In this document: in pieces, positions 44,401 to 54,033 of the stretch
How the letters are laid out: the number at the start of each line of letters is the position of its first letter
How positions within the stretch are numbered: the first letter of the stretch is position 1
NCBI RefSeq assembly: GCF_019857185.1
Contig: NZ_JAHWXP010000001.1
Span: 930,001 to 994,000, forward strand
Origin: Alteriqipengyuania abyssalis
GTDB lineage: Bacteria; Pseudomonadota; Alphaproteobacteria; Sphingomonadales; Sphingomonadaceae
DNA: 64,000 bases
Direction: 5' to 3'
The notes under the pieces: model-generated
The model's input: the letters and a program-made list of their open reading frames with translations, nothing else
What the model was told of the DNA's origin: nothing
The model's database searches: none
Translations under genes and position numbers: made by a program

Positions 44401-46230
44401 ATGACAAACTTCACCCTCACCCGCCGCCAGACCCTCGCCGGGCTCACCGCCACCACCGCCCTGACGCTGGGTGGCTGCGCCGCCAGCCGCACCGGCCCTT
44501 CACTGCGATCCATGACCCTCGCACCCGACGAATGGCTCGACGACGTTTCCTACGGCATGCTGAAATATGAGCCGGAGCGGGCGACCAGCCTGGGCGTGGA
44601 TACCGGCGATTACGCCGAATGGCGCGGGATGCTGGAAGATCAGTCGATCGCCGGGCAGCGCGAATATGGCGCCTATCTGCGCTGGGTCGTCGGCCAGATG
44701 GAAGGCCTCGACGAAAGCGGCCTTACGCCCGACCAGCAGACCAGTTTCGAAGTCGTGCGCAGCGCTTTTTCGACCGCCGCCGAAGGGTTCGACCAGCCCT
44801 ATGGCGATGTCGCAGTCGGCAGCTGGCGCAACGCGCCTTACGTCGTGATCCAGAATGTCGGGACATACCTCGACATGCCGCGCTTCATGGATTCCTCGCA
44901 GCCGCTCGCAGACGAAGCCGACACCGGATATTATCTCGACCGGCTCGCCAGCGTGGATACCGCGCTTAACGGTGAGCTGGAGCGGCTGGAAAAGGCGCGC
45001 AGCCTCGGCGTGATCCCGCCCGACTTCCTGCTCGACAAGGCGATCGCCGCGATGGAAGCGAGCATCGAGTCGGCGCCTTCGGACTATGTCGGTCCGCTCG
45101 AAAAAGCGCCCGAGGCGATCCGCGCCTCCGCGATGACGACCGCCCGACGTGTGACCGAGCAAAGAATCGTCCCCGCGCTCCAGCGCCAGCTCGCCGAACT
45201 GAAGACCGAGCGCGCGCGGGCCAAGTCCAACGCGGGCATGTGGGCGCAGCCCGGCGGGCCGGACTGGTACGCTTGGGCGCTCAAGGCCAGCACCACGACG
45301 ACGCTCTCGCCCGACGAAATTCACGAACAGGGGCTGCAGGAGCTCGAAGCGCTGCACGCGCGGATGGACCCGATCCTGCGCGACATCGGCTATGACAGCG
45401 GCACGGTGGGCGAGCGGATGCAGGCTCTCAGCAGCGACAAGCGCTACCAGTTTGCCGAGGGCGATCCGGGCCGCAAGCAGATCATGGACTTCATCCATGA
45501 TCGGATCGACTGGATCACCGCGCAGATGCCGCGCGCCTTCAACGAGCTGGTCGAGCCCAATGTCGAGGTGCGCCGCCTGCCGCTCGCCGAAGAACCCGGC
45601 GCACCCGGTGCCTATGGCGGCGCGGGTAGCAAGGACGGATCGATCCCCGCACGCATGTGGATCAATCTGCGCACCACGGACCTCCATCGCAAATACGACC
45701 TCGCCGACCTCACCTATCACGAGTCCATTCCCGGTCATGCGTGGGAAGGCACCTTCTCCAACCGCCTGCCGCTGATCCGCTCCATCCTGGCGTTCAACGC
45801 CTTCTCCGAAGGCTGGGCTTTGTATGCGGAGCAGTTGGCCGACGAGCTCGGCGCCTACGACGATTTCCAGGTCGGTCGTCTCGGCTACCTGCAATCCCTC
45901 GCCTTCCGCGCCTGCCGCCTGGTGGTCGACACCGGGCTGCACCACAAGCGCTGGACCCGCGAACAGGGCCGCCAGTTCTTCGTCGAGCGCAATGGAAGCA
46001 AGGCGGAGGAAGTGGCGAGCGAGGTCGACCGCTATTGCAGCTGGCCGGGCCAGGCCTGCGGCTACAAGATCGGTCATTCGCAGATCGTGCGCCAGCGCGA
46101 GCGCGCGAAGCGCGAAATGGGTGACGCCTATGATTTCAAGGGCTTCAACACGGCGGTAATCCTCGGCGGCAATTCCCCGCTGGACGTCGTGGAAAAGACC
46201 GTCACACGCTATATATCCACCGCCGGATAG
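44401..46230 (+). CDS. DUF885 metallopeptidase-like lipoprotein with Tat signal
   Basis: The 609-residue protein starts with a twin-arginine signal (LTRRQTLAGLTATTALTLGG) and a lipobox-like GGC. The DUF885 domain fills the rest. The metal-binding motif HESIPGHAWEG (H440-E441 and H446) and a downstream Glu-rich segment (AFSEGWALYAEQLADELG) form an M3/gluzincin-like active site. These proteins are predicted zinc peptidases with mostly unknown substrates. The Tat signal suggests export after folding with the metal bound. Confidence 0.9.
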   Translation: MTNFTLTRRQTLAGLTATTALTLGGCAASRTGPSLRSMTLAPDEWLDDVSYGMLKYEPERATSLGVDTGDYAEWRGMLEDQSIAGQREYGAYLRWVVGQMEGLDESGLTPDQQTSFEVVRSAFSTAAEGFDQPYGDVAVGSWRNAPYVVIQNVGTYLDMPRFMDSSQPLADEADTGYYLDRLASVDTALNGELERLEKARSLGVIPPDFLLDKAIAAMEASIESAPSDYVGPLEKAPEAIRASAMTTARRVTEQRIVPALQRQLAELKTERARAKSNAGMWAQPGGPDWYAWALKASTTTTLSPDEIHEQGLQELEALHARMDPILRDIGYDSGTVGERMQALSSDKRYQFAEGDPGRKQIMDFIHDRIDWITAQMPRAFNELVEPNVEVRRLPLAEEPGAPGAYGGAGSKDGSIPARMWINLRTTDLHRKYDLADLTYHESIPGHAWEGTFSNRLPLIRSILAFNAFSEGWALYAEQLADELGAYDDFQVGRLGYLQSLAFRACRLVVDTGLHHKRWTREQGRQFFVERNGSKAEEVASEVDRYCSWPGQACGYKIGHSQIVRQRERAKREMGDAYDFKGFNTAVILGGNSPLDVVEKTVTRYISTAG

Positions 46231-46255
46231 CGGCGCATGACAGGAACCGGGCGCG

Positions 46256-47896
46256 ATGGAAACTTTCGGAGACGATCTCGAAACCATGCGCCGGGTTCCG
46301 CTGGCGGATGAGCATGTCGCGGCGATCTGCGAGATCGGGCGCGAATGCAGCTATGCGGCGGGCGAAATGGTCGCCGAGCTTGGCTCGCCGATGGACCGCT
46401 TCGTCTATGTGATCGAGGGCGAGATCGAAGTCGTCGATCCGTATAGCGGGGAGCGGATGCTGCCCTCCACGCTCGGGCCGACGCAGTTCATGGGCGAAAT
46501 CGCCTTCCTCAACGGCGGCACCAACATGCTGGGGATGCGCGCCGCGAAGCCGACGCGCACGATCGAGGCTCCGCGCGATGCCATGCTGGAGCTGATGGCG
46601 CGGGTGCCCGAGCTCTCCGACCATATCATCACCGTGTTCTCCGCCCGCAGGCGGCGCCAGTTCGAGCAGAGCAACAGCGGGATCAAGCTGATCGGCGCGG
46701 ACCGCGATCCGCGCATCCAGCAATGCGAGCGCTTCCTCAGCCGCAACCGCATTCCCTTCCAGAGCTACGACCTCGACAGCAGTGACACCGAAGCCAGCCG
46801 GTTGTGCAGCCTGGTCGATCACGAGCCGGCTGTGATCCTCGGCAAGGATCGCCCGCTCGACGACCCGAGCCCGCGTGCCCTCGCGCAGGCGCTCAACCTC
46901 GATCTGGCGATCGGGGAGGGTGAAACGGTCGACCTGTTGATCGTCGGTGCGGGGCCGTCGGGTGTCGCAGCGGCTGTGTATGCCGGGGCCGAAGGGATGA
47001 GCGCGCTGGTGGTGGAGGATACCGCAATCGGCGGGCAGGCCGGGACCAGCAGCCGGATCGAGAACTACATGGGCTTCCCCACCGGGATCAGCGGATCGGA
47101 CCTGATCTATCGCGGGCAGATTCAGGCACTGAAATTCGGCACCCGCTTCGCCATGCCGCGCCGGGTCGAGGCGCTGGAGGAGATGCCAGACGGCACCTTC
47201 TGCGCCACGCTCGACCATGGCGAGCGGCTGTGCGCCCGCGCGGTGCTGGTCGCCACCGGCGTGCAATATCGCCGCCTCCCGATCAATCGGCTGGAAGAGC
47301 TGGAGGGCGCTGGCGTATTCTACGCCGCGACAGAGATGGAGGCGCGCTTCTGCCGCAATACCGAAGTCGTGGTGGTCGGCGGAGGCAATTCCGCCGGGCA
47401 GGCGGCGATGTACCTCTCGCGCGCGGCCAAGTGCGTGCACGTGGTGGTGCGCGGCACCTCGCTCGCGGCGTCGATGTCGGACTACCTATCGCGCAGGCTG
47501 GAGGCCGATACCCGGGTGCAGCTGCATTACGAGACCACGGTTTCGCAGCTGCACGGGGCGGATCATCTCGACGCGATCACGCTCGACACCCCCGACGGGC
47601 AGCGGCGGATCGAATCGCGCGCGCTGTTCATCATGATCGGCGCAGCCCCCAATACCGACTGGCTCGCCGAACATATTGATCTGGACGAGCGGGGTTTCGT
47701 GCTGACGGGGGAAAAGGTCGGCCGCGACTCGCCCTACGAGACTTCCAAGCCCGGCATCTTCGCGGTCGGCGATGTCCGCGCAGGATCGGTCAAGCGGGTG
47801 GCCAGCGGGGTCGGCGAAGGGTCGGTCGTTGTCAGCCGCATCTGGGCGCATGTAGACCAGCTGCGCCGCGCGGAGGCGATCGGCGCCGCGGCCTAG
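46256..47896 (+). CDS. cNMP-binding / thioredoxin-like / FAD reductase fusion without CxxC
   Basis: The 546-residue protein has three parts. Residues about 1-125 form a cyclic-nucleotide-binding domain (YVIEGEIEVVDPYSGE, MGEIAFLNGG). Residues about 145-215 look like a glutaredoxin/thioredoxin-like domain (NRIPFQSYDLDSSDTEA). Residues 220-546 are thioredoxin-reductase-like: FAD motif VGAGPSG (about 230), NAD(P)H motif VVVVGGGNSAGQAA (about 374) and FAVGDVRAGSVKRV. The redox CxxC of TrxR, normally before the second motif, is missing (AATEMEARFC). It may use another acceptor. Similar fusions occur in alphaproteobacteria, but function is not established. Confidence 0.85.
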   Translation: METFGDDLETMRRVPLADEHVAAICEIGRECSYAAGEMVAELGSPMDRFVYVIEGEIEVVDPYSGERMLPSTLGPTQFMGEIAFLNGGTNMLGMRAAKPTRTIEAPRDAMLELMARVPELSDHIITVFSARRRRQFEQSNSGIKLIGADRDPRIQQCERFLSRNRIPFQSYDLDSSDTEASRLCSLVDHEPAVILGKDRPLDDPSPRALAQALNLDLAIGEGETVDLLIVGAGPSGVAAAVYAGAEGMSALVVEDTAIGGQAGTSSRIENYMGFPTGISGSDLIYRGQIQALKFGTRFAMPRRVEALEEMPDGTFCATLDHGERLCARAVLVATGVQYRRLPINRLEELEGAGVFYAATEMEARFCRNTEVVVVGGGNSAGQAAMYLSRAAKCVHVVVRGTSLAASMSDYLSRRLEADTRVQLHYETTVSQLHGADHLDAITLDTPDGQRRIESRALFIMIGAAPNTDWLAEHIDLDERGFVLTGEKVGRDSPYETSKPGIFAVGDVRAGSVKRVASGVGEGSVVVSRIWAHVDQLRRAEAIGAAA

Positions 47897-48753
47897 CCGC
47901 CGGTGGCGCTGGCGTCCGGCTCGGCCTCGCGCGGGACCAGCCGCACCTCGAACATGGTCGGCCACAGCTTGCCGGTGACGAACCAGCGACCGCTCGCCGG
48001 ATCATGCGCGATCCCGTTGAGCACCGCGCCGTTCCGGACCGCGCCGTTCTGCGCCGCATCGACCTCCGCCACCAGCGGGCTCAGGTCGACGATCCGGCGG
48101 ATCGTGCCATCCGCCGGGTCGATCCCGACGATCACCTGACTGTACCACTGGTTGGCCCAGATCAGCCCGTCGGCCGCCTCAAGCTCGTTCAAGCGGGCGA
48201 TCGGTCTGCCATCCAGCGTCACCTCCACCTCACGCTCGACCGCGTAGGTTTCGGGGTCGAGAAAGCGCAGCGTCGCACTGCCGTCGGATGCGACCAGCAT
48301 GCTGTCCACCGCGGTCAGGCCCCAGCCTTCGAACGGAAATGGATCGCTGCGCACCGGCTCCAGCGTGTCGAGCGACCAGCGGTGGATCACCCGGTCCATC
48401 CAGGTGAGGCTGACCAGCTCGTCACCCCACAGTGCCATGCCTTCACCGAACTGATCCGCCGGGATCGCCTGCGCGGCGAGCACGTCGCCCGTTGCCAGAT
48501 CGACCTTGCGGATCTGCGATTGGCCTTCCAGCCCGGTGCTCTCGTAAAGCTGCCCGTCGTGCCACAGCAGGCCTTGGGTAAAGGCGGCCGGATCGTGCGG
48601 ATAGCGTGCGACGATCTCGGCATCGTAGATCGTTGCCGAGGGTGCGGGTCCGGGTTCGGCCTGGGTCTCGCCTGCCTGCTGTGCATGCACGGGCAGCGGC
48701 GCGAGAAAGGCCGCGGCCAGAGGAAGCGCGAGAGTGGAAATGCGTTTCATCAT
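47893..48753 (-). CDS. Glutaminyl-peptide cyclotransferase (plant-type beta-propeller)
   Basis: Converts N-terminal glutamine of proteins to pyroglutamate in the periplasm. The 286-residue protein has a signal peptide (KRISTLALPLAAAFLAPLPVHA) and the propeller family hallmarks AFTQGLLWHDGQLYESTGL, FGEGMALWGDELVSLTW, DGSATLRFLDP, LNELEAADGLIWANQWYS and DPASGRWFVTGKLWPTMFEV. It belongs to the papaya-type, non-zinc family. Its stop overlaps that of the FAD-reductase gene on the other strand. A second ATG follows the first directly. Confidence 0.92.
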   Translation of the reverse strand: MMKRISTLALPLAAAFLAPLPVHAQQAGETQAEPGPAPSATIYDAEIVARYPHDPAAFTQGLLWHDGQLYESTGLEGQSQIRKVDLATGDVLAAQAIPADQFGEGMALWGDELVSLTWMDRVIHRWSLDTLEPVRSDPFPFEGWGLTAVDSMLVASDGSATLRFLDPETYAVEREVEVTLDGRPIARLNELEAADGLIWANQWYSQVIVGIDPADGTIRRIVDLSPLVAEVDAAQNGAVRNGAVLNGIAHDPASGRWFVTGKLWPTMFEVRLVPREAEPDASATGG

Positions 48754-48820
48754 CGCGCCGGAAATGGCGCCAGTGAACCTGACCCGCGGCTGAAGCATGC
48801 AGGCCTTTGCGCCGTGCCGG

Positions 48821-49183
48821 TCACCTTTTGCCGAAAAACTTGCCTGCCATCCCGGTGATATCGTCGATCACGTCGCCATCGCCGTCCCTGTCGAGCATCT
48901 GGAGAATGCTCGCCGCTTGCGGATGCTCCTGCAACTGGCGGGCATATTCGCCCAGCGAGCCTTCACCGCCGATTTGCTGGACGATCTGGCTGAGGATGCC
49001 GGTATCCATCCCGGTCTTGGCGGCTGCCAGATCGACCGTATCACCGGGCTTGGTGTGCGCCTGACTGAGCGCCGCGATCGCCTTTTCCGCCATCGCCGGA
49101 TCGATGCCGAGCTTGTCGGCCAGGTTCACCACATCATCCGGCGCGCCGCCGGTGCTTTTGAGAATGGAATCGAACAGGCTCAT
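48821..49183 (-). CDS. YidB-like/DUF937-like small protein with an EF-hand-like loop
   Basis: The 120-residue protein is helical and ends with MLDRDGDGDVIDDITGMAGKFFG, where D-R-D-G-D-G-D-V-I-D-D fits a calcium-binding EF-hand loop. The N-terminus (MSLFDSILKSTGGAPDDV, LADKLGIDPAMAEKAIAAL) resembles DUF937/YidB proteins. No signal peptide is evident. GAAGGAG lies 6 nt before the ATG. Function unknown. Confidence 0.7.
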   Translation of the reverse strand: MSLFDSILKSTGGAPDDVVNLADKLGIDPAMAEKAIAALSQAHTKPGDTVDLAAAKTGMDTGILSQIVQQIGGEGSLGEYARQLQEHPQAASILQMLDRDGDGDVIDDITGMAGKFFGKR

Positions 49184-49240
49184 CAACGGCTCCTTCGTTC
49201 AGCAATGCGAACAGTGTGCTAGCGCGGCTAGATGTCGAAT

Positions 49241-49465
49241 TTAGGGCCGCGAAGTGTGCGATGGCCTGCTGATGATCCAGAAACCCTTGTCGGCGCGGGA
49301 TCGCTTTACCCGGCACAGCGGCTCGGCATCGGCGGAGATGTCGATCTCGCGCCCGTCGATCGTCTCCGCGAGCCAGAACACGAATGCCCCGTCGCCCTTC
49401 TCGTACTCGCGGGTTTCCTCCGCGTGAGTATCATCCGCAGCAAAGCGGAGGCGGTAACGGGTCAT
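49241..49465 (-). CDS. Small hypothetical protein
   Basis: The 74-residue protein begins MTRYRLRFAADDTHAEE and contains FVFWLAETIDGREIDI and a basic end. It looks soluble and beta-rich, and its composition is protein-like rather than random. I do not recognise a family. An earlier in-frame start exists at 49486. Confidence 0.5.
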   Translation of the reverse strand: MTRYRLRFAADDTHAEETREYEKGDGAFVFWLAETIDGREIDISADAEPLCRVKRSRADKGFWIISRPSHTSRP

Positions 49466-49599
49466 TGTGCGCAGGCCTTTCGCCACATCGTCGGTCTCGC
49501 GATTTGCGTGGGAGATGTAACGGACTACGCCGGTCGGCAGTCTTAAGAACCCAAACTAACTTCCAGTAATTTCATCGGTTTTCACGCCTATGCAGTTGG

Positions 49600-49640
49600 A
49601 AAAATCAGGGCCCCGCTCCGGCTTTCACCGTGCGGGGCCC
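49600..49640 (-). terminator. Rho-independent terminator of pckA
   Basis: GGGCCCCGC (49608-49616) pairs perfectly with GCGGGGCCC (49632-49640). On the minus strand the stem is followed by TGATTTTTCC, a T tract. It lies about 35 nt past the pckA stop. Confidence 0.85.
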
Positions 49641-49674
49641 CTCCTCTCCAACCGGGAAAGTCGTGTGCCTGCGG

Positions 49675-51291
49675 TCAGGCGACCTGGCGGGCGGGCTGCG
49701 GCGCCGCGTCGCGCACGCCCTGGTCGACATGCGCGGCGAAGGGCTGGAAATTGTTGACGAACAGCTGGACCAGCTTTTCCGCGGTCGCGTCGTATTCGTC
49801 CTTGTCGGCCCAGGTCGAACGCGGGTCGAGGATCGTCTGGTCGATGCCTTTTTCGGCCAGCGCAGGCACGCTCACCGGAACATCGAAGCCGAAATTGGCG
49901 TCCTTGCGATACTCGACGTCATCCAGCTTGCCCTCGAGCGCGGCATTGAGCAGCGCGCGGGTCGCTTTGATCGGCATCCGCGAGCCGACGCCGTACTTGC
50001 CGCCGGTCCAGCCGGTGTTGAGCAGCCAGCACTGGACCTCGCCCTTGGCGATCCGTTCCTTGAGCAGGTTGCCGTACACGCTCGGGTGGCGCGGCATGAA
50101 GGGCGCGCCGAAGCAGGTGGAGAAGGTCGCTTCCGGCTCGGTCACGCCGATTTCGGTGCCCGCGACCTTGGCGGTGTAGCCCGACAGGAAGTGGTACATT
50201 GCCTGATCGGGTGTCAGCCGCGCGATCGGAGGCAGCACGCCGAACGCGTCGGCGGTCAGCATGATCACGTTGCTCGGCACCGGGCCGAGGTTCTTCTCGC
50301 TGGTATTGGGGATCGAGCTCAGCGGATAAGCGCCGCGCGTGTTCTCGGCGAGCGAGTTGTCGTCGAGGTCGATCTCGCCGTTCTCGTCCATCACCACGTT
50401 TTCGAGGACGGTGCCCTCCATCTGCGTGGTGGCGAAAATCTCGGGCTCCGCCTCAGGGTTGAGGCGGATCATCTTGGCGTAGCAGCCGCCTTCGAAGTTG
50501 AAGACCGCATCGTCCGACCAGCCATGCTCGTCATCGCCGATCAGCGTGCGGCTGGCATCGGCGGACAGCGTCGTCTTGCCGGTGCCGGACAGGCCGAAGA
50601 ACACCGCGGTCTTGCCGTCGGGGCCGATATTGGCCGAACAGTGCATCGGCATCACGCCCTTGGGCGGGAGCAGGTAGTTGAGCACGCCGAACACGCTCTT
50701 CTTCATCTCGCCCGCATATTTCGTGCCGCCGATCAGGATCAGCTTTTCCGAAAGGTTGACCGCGATCACGGTTTCGCTGCGGCAGCCGTGGCGTGCGGGG
50801 TCGGCCTTGAAGCTGGGCAGGTCGATGATGGTGTATTCGGGTACGAAGTCGGCCAGTTCCTCGGCGGTCGGGCGGACCAGCAGCGTGCGGATGAACTGGT
50901 TGTGCCAGGCGAGTTCGTTGATCACCCGCACATTCACCCGATACTCGGGCTGCGAACCGCCGAACAGGTCAGCGACATATAGCGCGTCCTTGTCGCCCAG
51001 CGCGGCGAAGAAATCTTCCTTCAGCGCGGCGAAGTGATCGGGCGTCATCGACGCATTGTTGTCCCACCACACGGTGCTCTCGGTCTCACCGTCGCGGACG
51101 ATGAACTTGTCCTTCGCGCTGCGTCCGGTGTGCTTGCCGGTCTCGACCACCAGCGGCCCGTGCTTGGCCTTGCGTCCCTCGCCATTGGTCAGCGCATGCT
51201 CGGTCAGCTGCGCGGAATCGAGGTTGGCGTGGATGGTGGCACTGGTCGTGATACCCTGGTCGGCAAGGGTGTGGGACAAAGCTGCGGGCAC
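49675..51291 (-). CDS. pckA: Phosphoenolpyruvate carboxykinase (ATP)
   Basis: Turns oxaloacetate into PEP for gluconeogenesis. The 538-residue protein has the ATP-type signatures: P-loop [38 protein letters not shown] before it, [11 protein letters not shown] and [18 protein letters not shown]. The gene is divergent from chvI. In Agrobacterium and Rhizobium this same gene is next to chvI-chvG and is affected by that system, so joint control is likely. Confidence 0.97.
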   Translation of the reverse strand: MPAALSHTLADQGITTSATIHANLDSAQLTEHALTNGEGRKAKHGPLVVETGKHTGRSAKDKFIVRDGETESTVWWDNNASMTPDHFAALKEDFFAALGDKDALYVADLFGGSQPEYRVNVRVINELAWHNQFIRTLLVRPTAEELADFVPEYTIIDLPSFKADPARHGCRSETVIAVNLSEKLILIGGTKYAGEMKKSVFGVLNYLLPPKGVMPMHCSANIGPDGKTAVFFGLSGTGKTTLSADASRTLIGDDEHGWSDDAVFNFEGGCYAKMIRLNPEAEPEIFATTQMEGTVLENVVMDENGEIDLDDNSLAENTRGAYPLSSIPNTSEKNLGPVPSNVIMLTADAFGVLPPIARLTPDQAMYHFLSGYTAKVAGTEIGVTEPEATFSTCFGAPFMPRHPSVYGNLLKERIAKGEVQCWLLNTGWTGGKYGVGSRMPIKATRALLNAALEGKLDDVEYRKDANFGFDVPVSVPALAEKGIDQTILDPRSTWADKDEYDATAEKLVQLFVNNFQPFAAHVDQGVRDAAPQPARQVA

Positions 51292-51342
51292 GGCGGCCGT
51301 TCTCCTGAATGATACAATGATCGCGCGGCTGGCGGATCGCCG

Positions 51343-51443
51343 TCAAACCGGGCCGTCAAACCGGACGACTGCAGTCGATGCATACGAATGCAGGGTCTGG
51401 ACGAGAATGCGCATAATCCCGCTTGCCCGACTCGTCAAACCGG
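51343..51443. promoter_or_regulatory. Three GTCAAACCGG repeats between pckA and chvI
   Basis: GTCAAACCGG occurs at 51343-51352, 51356-51365 and 51434-51443. The first two are a 13-bp tandem. OmpR-type response regulators often bind such direct repeats, so these are good candidate operators for ChvI or another regulator acting on both divergent promoters. The link to ChvI is inference. The rest of the 255-bp gap shows no other clear signal. Confidence 0.6.
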
Positions 51444-51546
51444 GCGTCCGCGCATCATCAATCGGTGCACCATCGCCTGCCGGTGCGTTGTGGATAGAGC
51501 GCACACACGCTATTTCCGGCGCAAGAAGAGGAAACTGGTGCCCGGC

Positions 51547-52332
51547 ATGGACCCGCAGACACATCCCCGCGAAACCCACAGCGGCGCATCCGCCCCCGCC
51601 ACCGCGGCCGGAGGGCGTCGGGTCGTCGCGCTGGTCGACGATGATCGCAATATCCTGACCACGGTCTCGATCGCGTTGCAGGCCGAAGGGTTCGAGACGC
51701 GCGTCTATTCCGATGGCGAGACTGCGCTGCGCGCGCTGACCGACAATCCCCCCGACCTTGCCGTGTTCGACATCAAGATGCCGCGCATGGACGGGATGGA
51801 ACTGCTCGCCAAGCTGCGCGAACGATCCGCCCTCCCCGTCATTTTCCTGACCAGCAAGGATGACGAGCGGGACGAGGAAGCCGGTTTCCAGATGGGCGCG
51901 GATGATTACATCTCCAAACCCTTCTCGCTGCGCCTGCTGGTTGCCCGCATCCGCGCGATCCTGCGCCGCAGCGGGCTGGAAGACGCCGCGCCGGAAGGCA
52001 GCGCCGACAGCCGGCTGAGCGAGGCGCGCGCCAGCTTCACCCGCGGGCGGCTGACGATGGACCCCGCACGCCATCAGGTGACCTGGGACGGCAAGCCGGT
52101 CTCGCTCACCGTGACCGAGTTCCTCCTGCTCGAAGCGCTCGCCCACCGTCCCGGCGTCATCAAGAGCCGCAACCAGCTGATGGATGCCGCATACCCGGAC
52201 GACGTCTTCGTCGACGACCGGACGGTGGACAGCCATATCAAGCGGATGCGGAGGAAATTCCGCCAGGTCGATTCGAGCTTCGGCGCGATCGAGACGCTGT
52301 ACGGGGCCGGTTACAGCTTCAGCGATGGCTGA
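51547..52332 (+). CDS. chvI: ChvI-type response regulator
   Basis: The 261-residue OmpR-family protein has a receiver domain (VDDDRN near 30, phospho-acceptor Asp75 in [12 protein letters not shown], Lys in YISKPFS) and a winged-helix DNA-binding domain ([24 protein letters not shown], then [17 protein letters not shown]). An N-terminal extension of about 25 residues precedes the receiver. It pairs with the kinase gene 20 nt downstream. ChvG/ChvI respond to acidity and envelope stress in Rhizobiales and affect carbon metabolism. The frame is open further upstream, but the MDPQTH start is the most natural. Confidence 0.92.
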   Translation: MDPQTHPRETHSGASAPATAAGGRRVVALVDDDRNILTTVSIALQAEGFETRVYSDGETALRALTDNPPDLAVFDIKMPRMDGMELLAKLRERSALPVIFLTSKDDERDEEAGFQMGADDYISKPFSLRLLVARIRAILRRSGLEDAAPEGSADSRLSEARASFTRGRLTMDPARHQVTWDGKPVSLTVTEFLLLEALAHRPGVIKSRNQLMDAAYPDDVFVDDRTVDSHIKRMRRKFRQVDSSFGAIETLYGAGYSFSDG

Positions 52333-52352
52333 TTTGCCCAACGCTGGTGCCC

Positions 52353-53942
52353 ATGGCTGACCGGGTCCGCGTGCGCCGCATCCCGCGCCCGCTGGAAGGC
52401 GGCGGCGTGTTCTCGCGCCTGTCGCTCACCGCGCGCATCCTCGCGGTCAACATCCTCCCCCTGCTGCTGCTGGGCGGCGGGATCGTCTATCTCGATTCCT
52501 ACCGCGCCCAGCTGCTCGACGAGCGCTACAAGCTCGCCCGGATCGAGGCGCAGATTACCGCCGAAGCGCTGGCTGGGGCGACCCGCGCCCGGCAGGACGC
52601 TCTGCTGCTGCAGATCGGCAAGGAACAGGACATGCGGCTGCGCCTGTTCGATCCCGAGGGCAAGCTGATCGCCGACAGTTTCGAACTGGGCGAGCCGACC
52701 TTCACCCTCGACGATCCCACCGACGACCCGTTCGAACTGCGCTTCGCCCGCTTCCTCGACCAGATCGTGGACACGATGGTCAGCGCGCAGCCGGTGCCCC
52801 GCTATAACGAGCCCGAATCGAACAATGCCGATTCCTGGCCCGAGCTGCAGCGCGCCCGCGAACTCGGCATCTCGCAGATCGAGCTGCGTCAGGCGGCGGA
52901 CCGTACACCCGTGATCACCGCAGCGGCCCCGGTGGGGCTGCAGGGCACCACGCTGCTGACCACCCGCAACGCGGTCGACATTACCGAATCGGTCCGCCGG
53001 GCACGCTCCACCCTGGGCACGGGCGTGTTCGTGACGCTGGCGGCATCGATTTTGCTCTCCCTGTTCCTCGCGCGGACGATCGTGACGCCGCTGCAAACCC
53101 TCTCCAAGGCGGCCCAGCGCGTGCGGCTGGGGCGCGAGCGCGAGGTGCAGGTGCCGCGCCTGCCCGACCGGCGCGACGAGATCGGCATGCTCGCCCGCGC
53201 GGTCGCCGATATGACCGACGCGCTGCGCCACCGGATCGACGCGGTCGAGCATTTCGCCGCCGACGTCGCGCACGAGATCAAGAACCCGCTCGCCAGCTTG
53301 CGCAGCGCGACCGAATCGCTCGGCACGGTGGAAGACCCTGCCCTGCGCGCCCAGCTGCTCGACATCGCGATCCACGACGTGCGCCGGATCGATCGGCTGG
53401 TCACCGAGATTTCCGACGCCAGCCGGATCGATGCCGAAATGTCGCGCGCGACCTTCTCCATAGTCGATCTGACCGTGCTGGTCGGCAATATCATCGAACG
53501 GCGGCGCAATCGCGGGCTCGACCAGGGGTGCGAGATCGCGTTCGAACATCCTCGCGGCAGCGCCCGCGTGCTCGGCGTGCCCGAGCGGCTGGAACGGGTG
53601 GTCGACAATCTGGTCGACAACGCGGTCTCCTTCTCGCCCGCAGGCGGCACGATCCGGATCGTGATTGCGCGGCAGGACGGCACGTTGTCGCTGATGGTGA
53701 TGGATTCTGGCCCCGGCATCCCGCCCGAGGCGCGCGACAAGATTTTCGAGCGATTTCATTCGGATCGGCCCGAAAAAGAAGATTTCGGCCACCACAGCGG
53801 CCTGGGCCTCGCGATCGCGCGGACCATTGCCGAAGCGCACGAGGGAACGATGCGCGCAACCGACCGGCCCGATGGTGAACCGGGCGCGTGCCTGGTCCTG
53901 ACGCTCCCCGTCGCACCGGCGGATGACTTGCCGACTGGCTAG
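52353..53942 (+). CDS. chvG: ChvG-type sensor histidine kinase
   Basis: The 529-residue inner-membrane kinase has helices at about 30-50 and 225-250 around a periplasmic domain of about 170 residues, then a HAMP domain, the H-box FAADVAHEIKNPLASLR (His307) and ATPase motifs (VVDNLVDNAVSFSPAGG, DSGPGIPPE, HSGLGLAIART). Its position after chvI and the stimulus-domain length fit ChvG/ExoS. It should sense periplasmic or acid stress and phosphorylate ChvI. Confidence 0.92.
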   Translation: MADRVRVRRIPRPLEGGGVFSRLSLTARILAVNILPLLLLGGGIVYLDSYRAQLLDERYKLARIEAQITAEALAGATRARQDALLLQIGKEQDMRLRLFDPEGKLIADSFELGEPTFTLDDPTDDPFELRFARFLDQIVDTMVSAQPVPRYNEPESNNADSWPELQRARELGISQIELRQAADRTPVITAAAPVGLQGTTLLTTRNAVDITESVRRARSTLGTGVFVTLAASILLSLFLARTIVTPLQTLSKAAQRVRLGREREVQVPRLPDRRDEIGMLARAVADMTDALRHRIDAVEHFAADVAHEIKNPLASLRSATESLGTVEDPALRAQLLDIAIHDVRRIDRLVTEISDASRIDAEMSRATFSIVDLTVLVGNIIERRRNRGLDQGCEIAFEHPRGSARVLGVPERLERVVDNLVDNAVSFSPAGGTIRIVIARQDGTLSLMVMDSGPGIPPEARDKIFERFHSDRPEKEDFGHHSGLGLAIARTIAEAHEGTMRATDRPDGEPGACLVLTLPVAPADDLPTG

Positions 53943-54033
53943 GTGCGCGCATTAGGCCTTATCCCGCGCTATAATACGCGTTAGGCGGAAGGCCCGCGCC
54001 AGGTGGCGCCCCGCAACGGACACAGTAGCGCGC

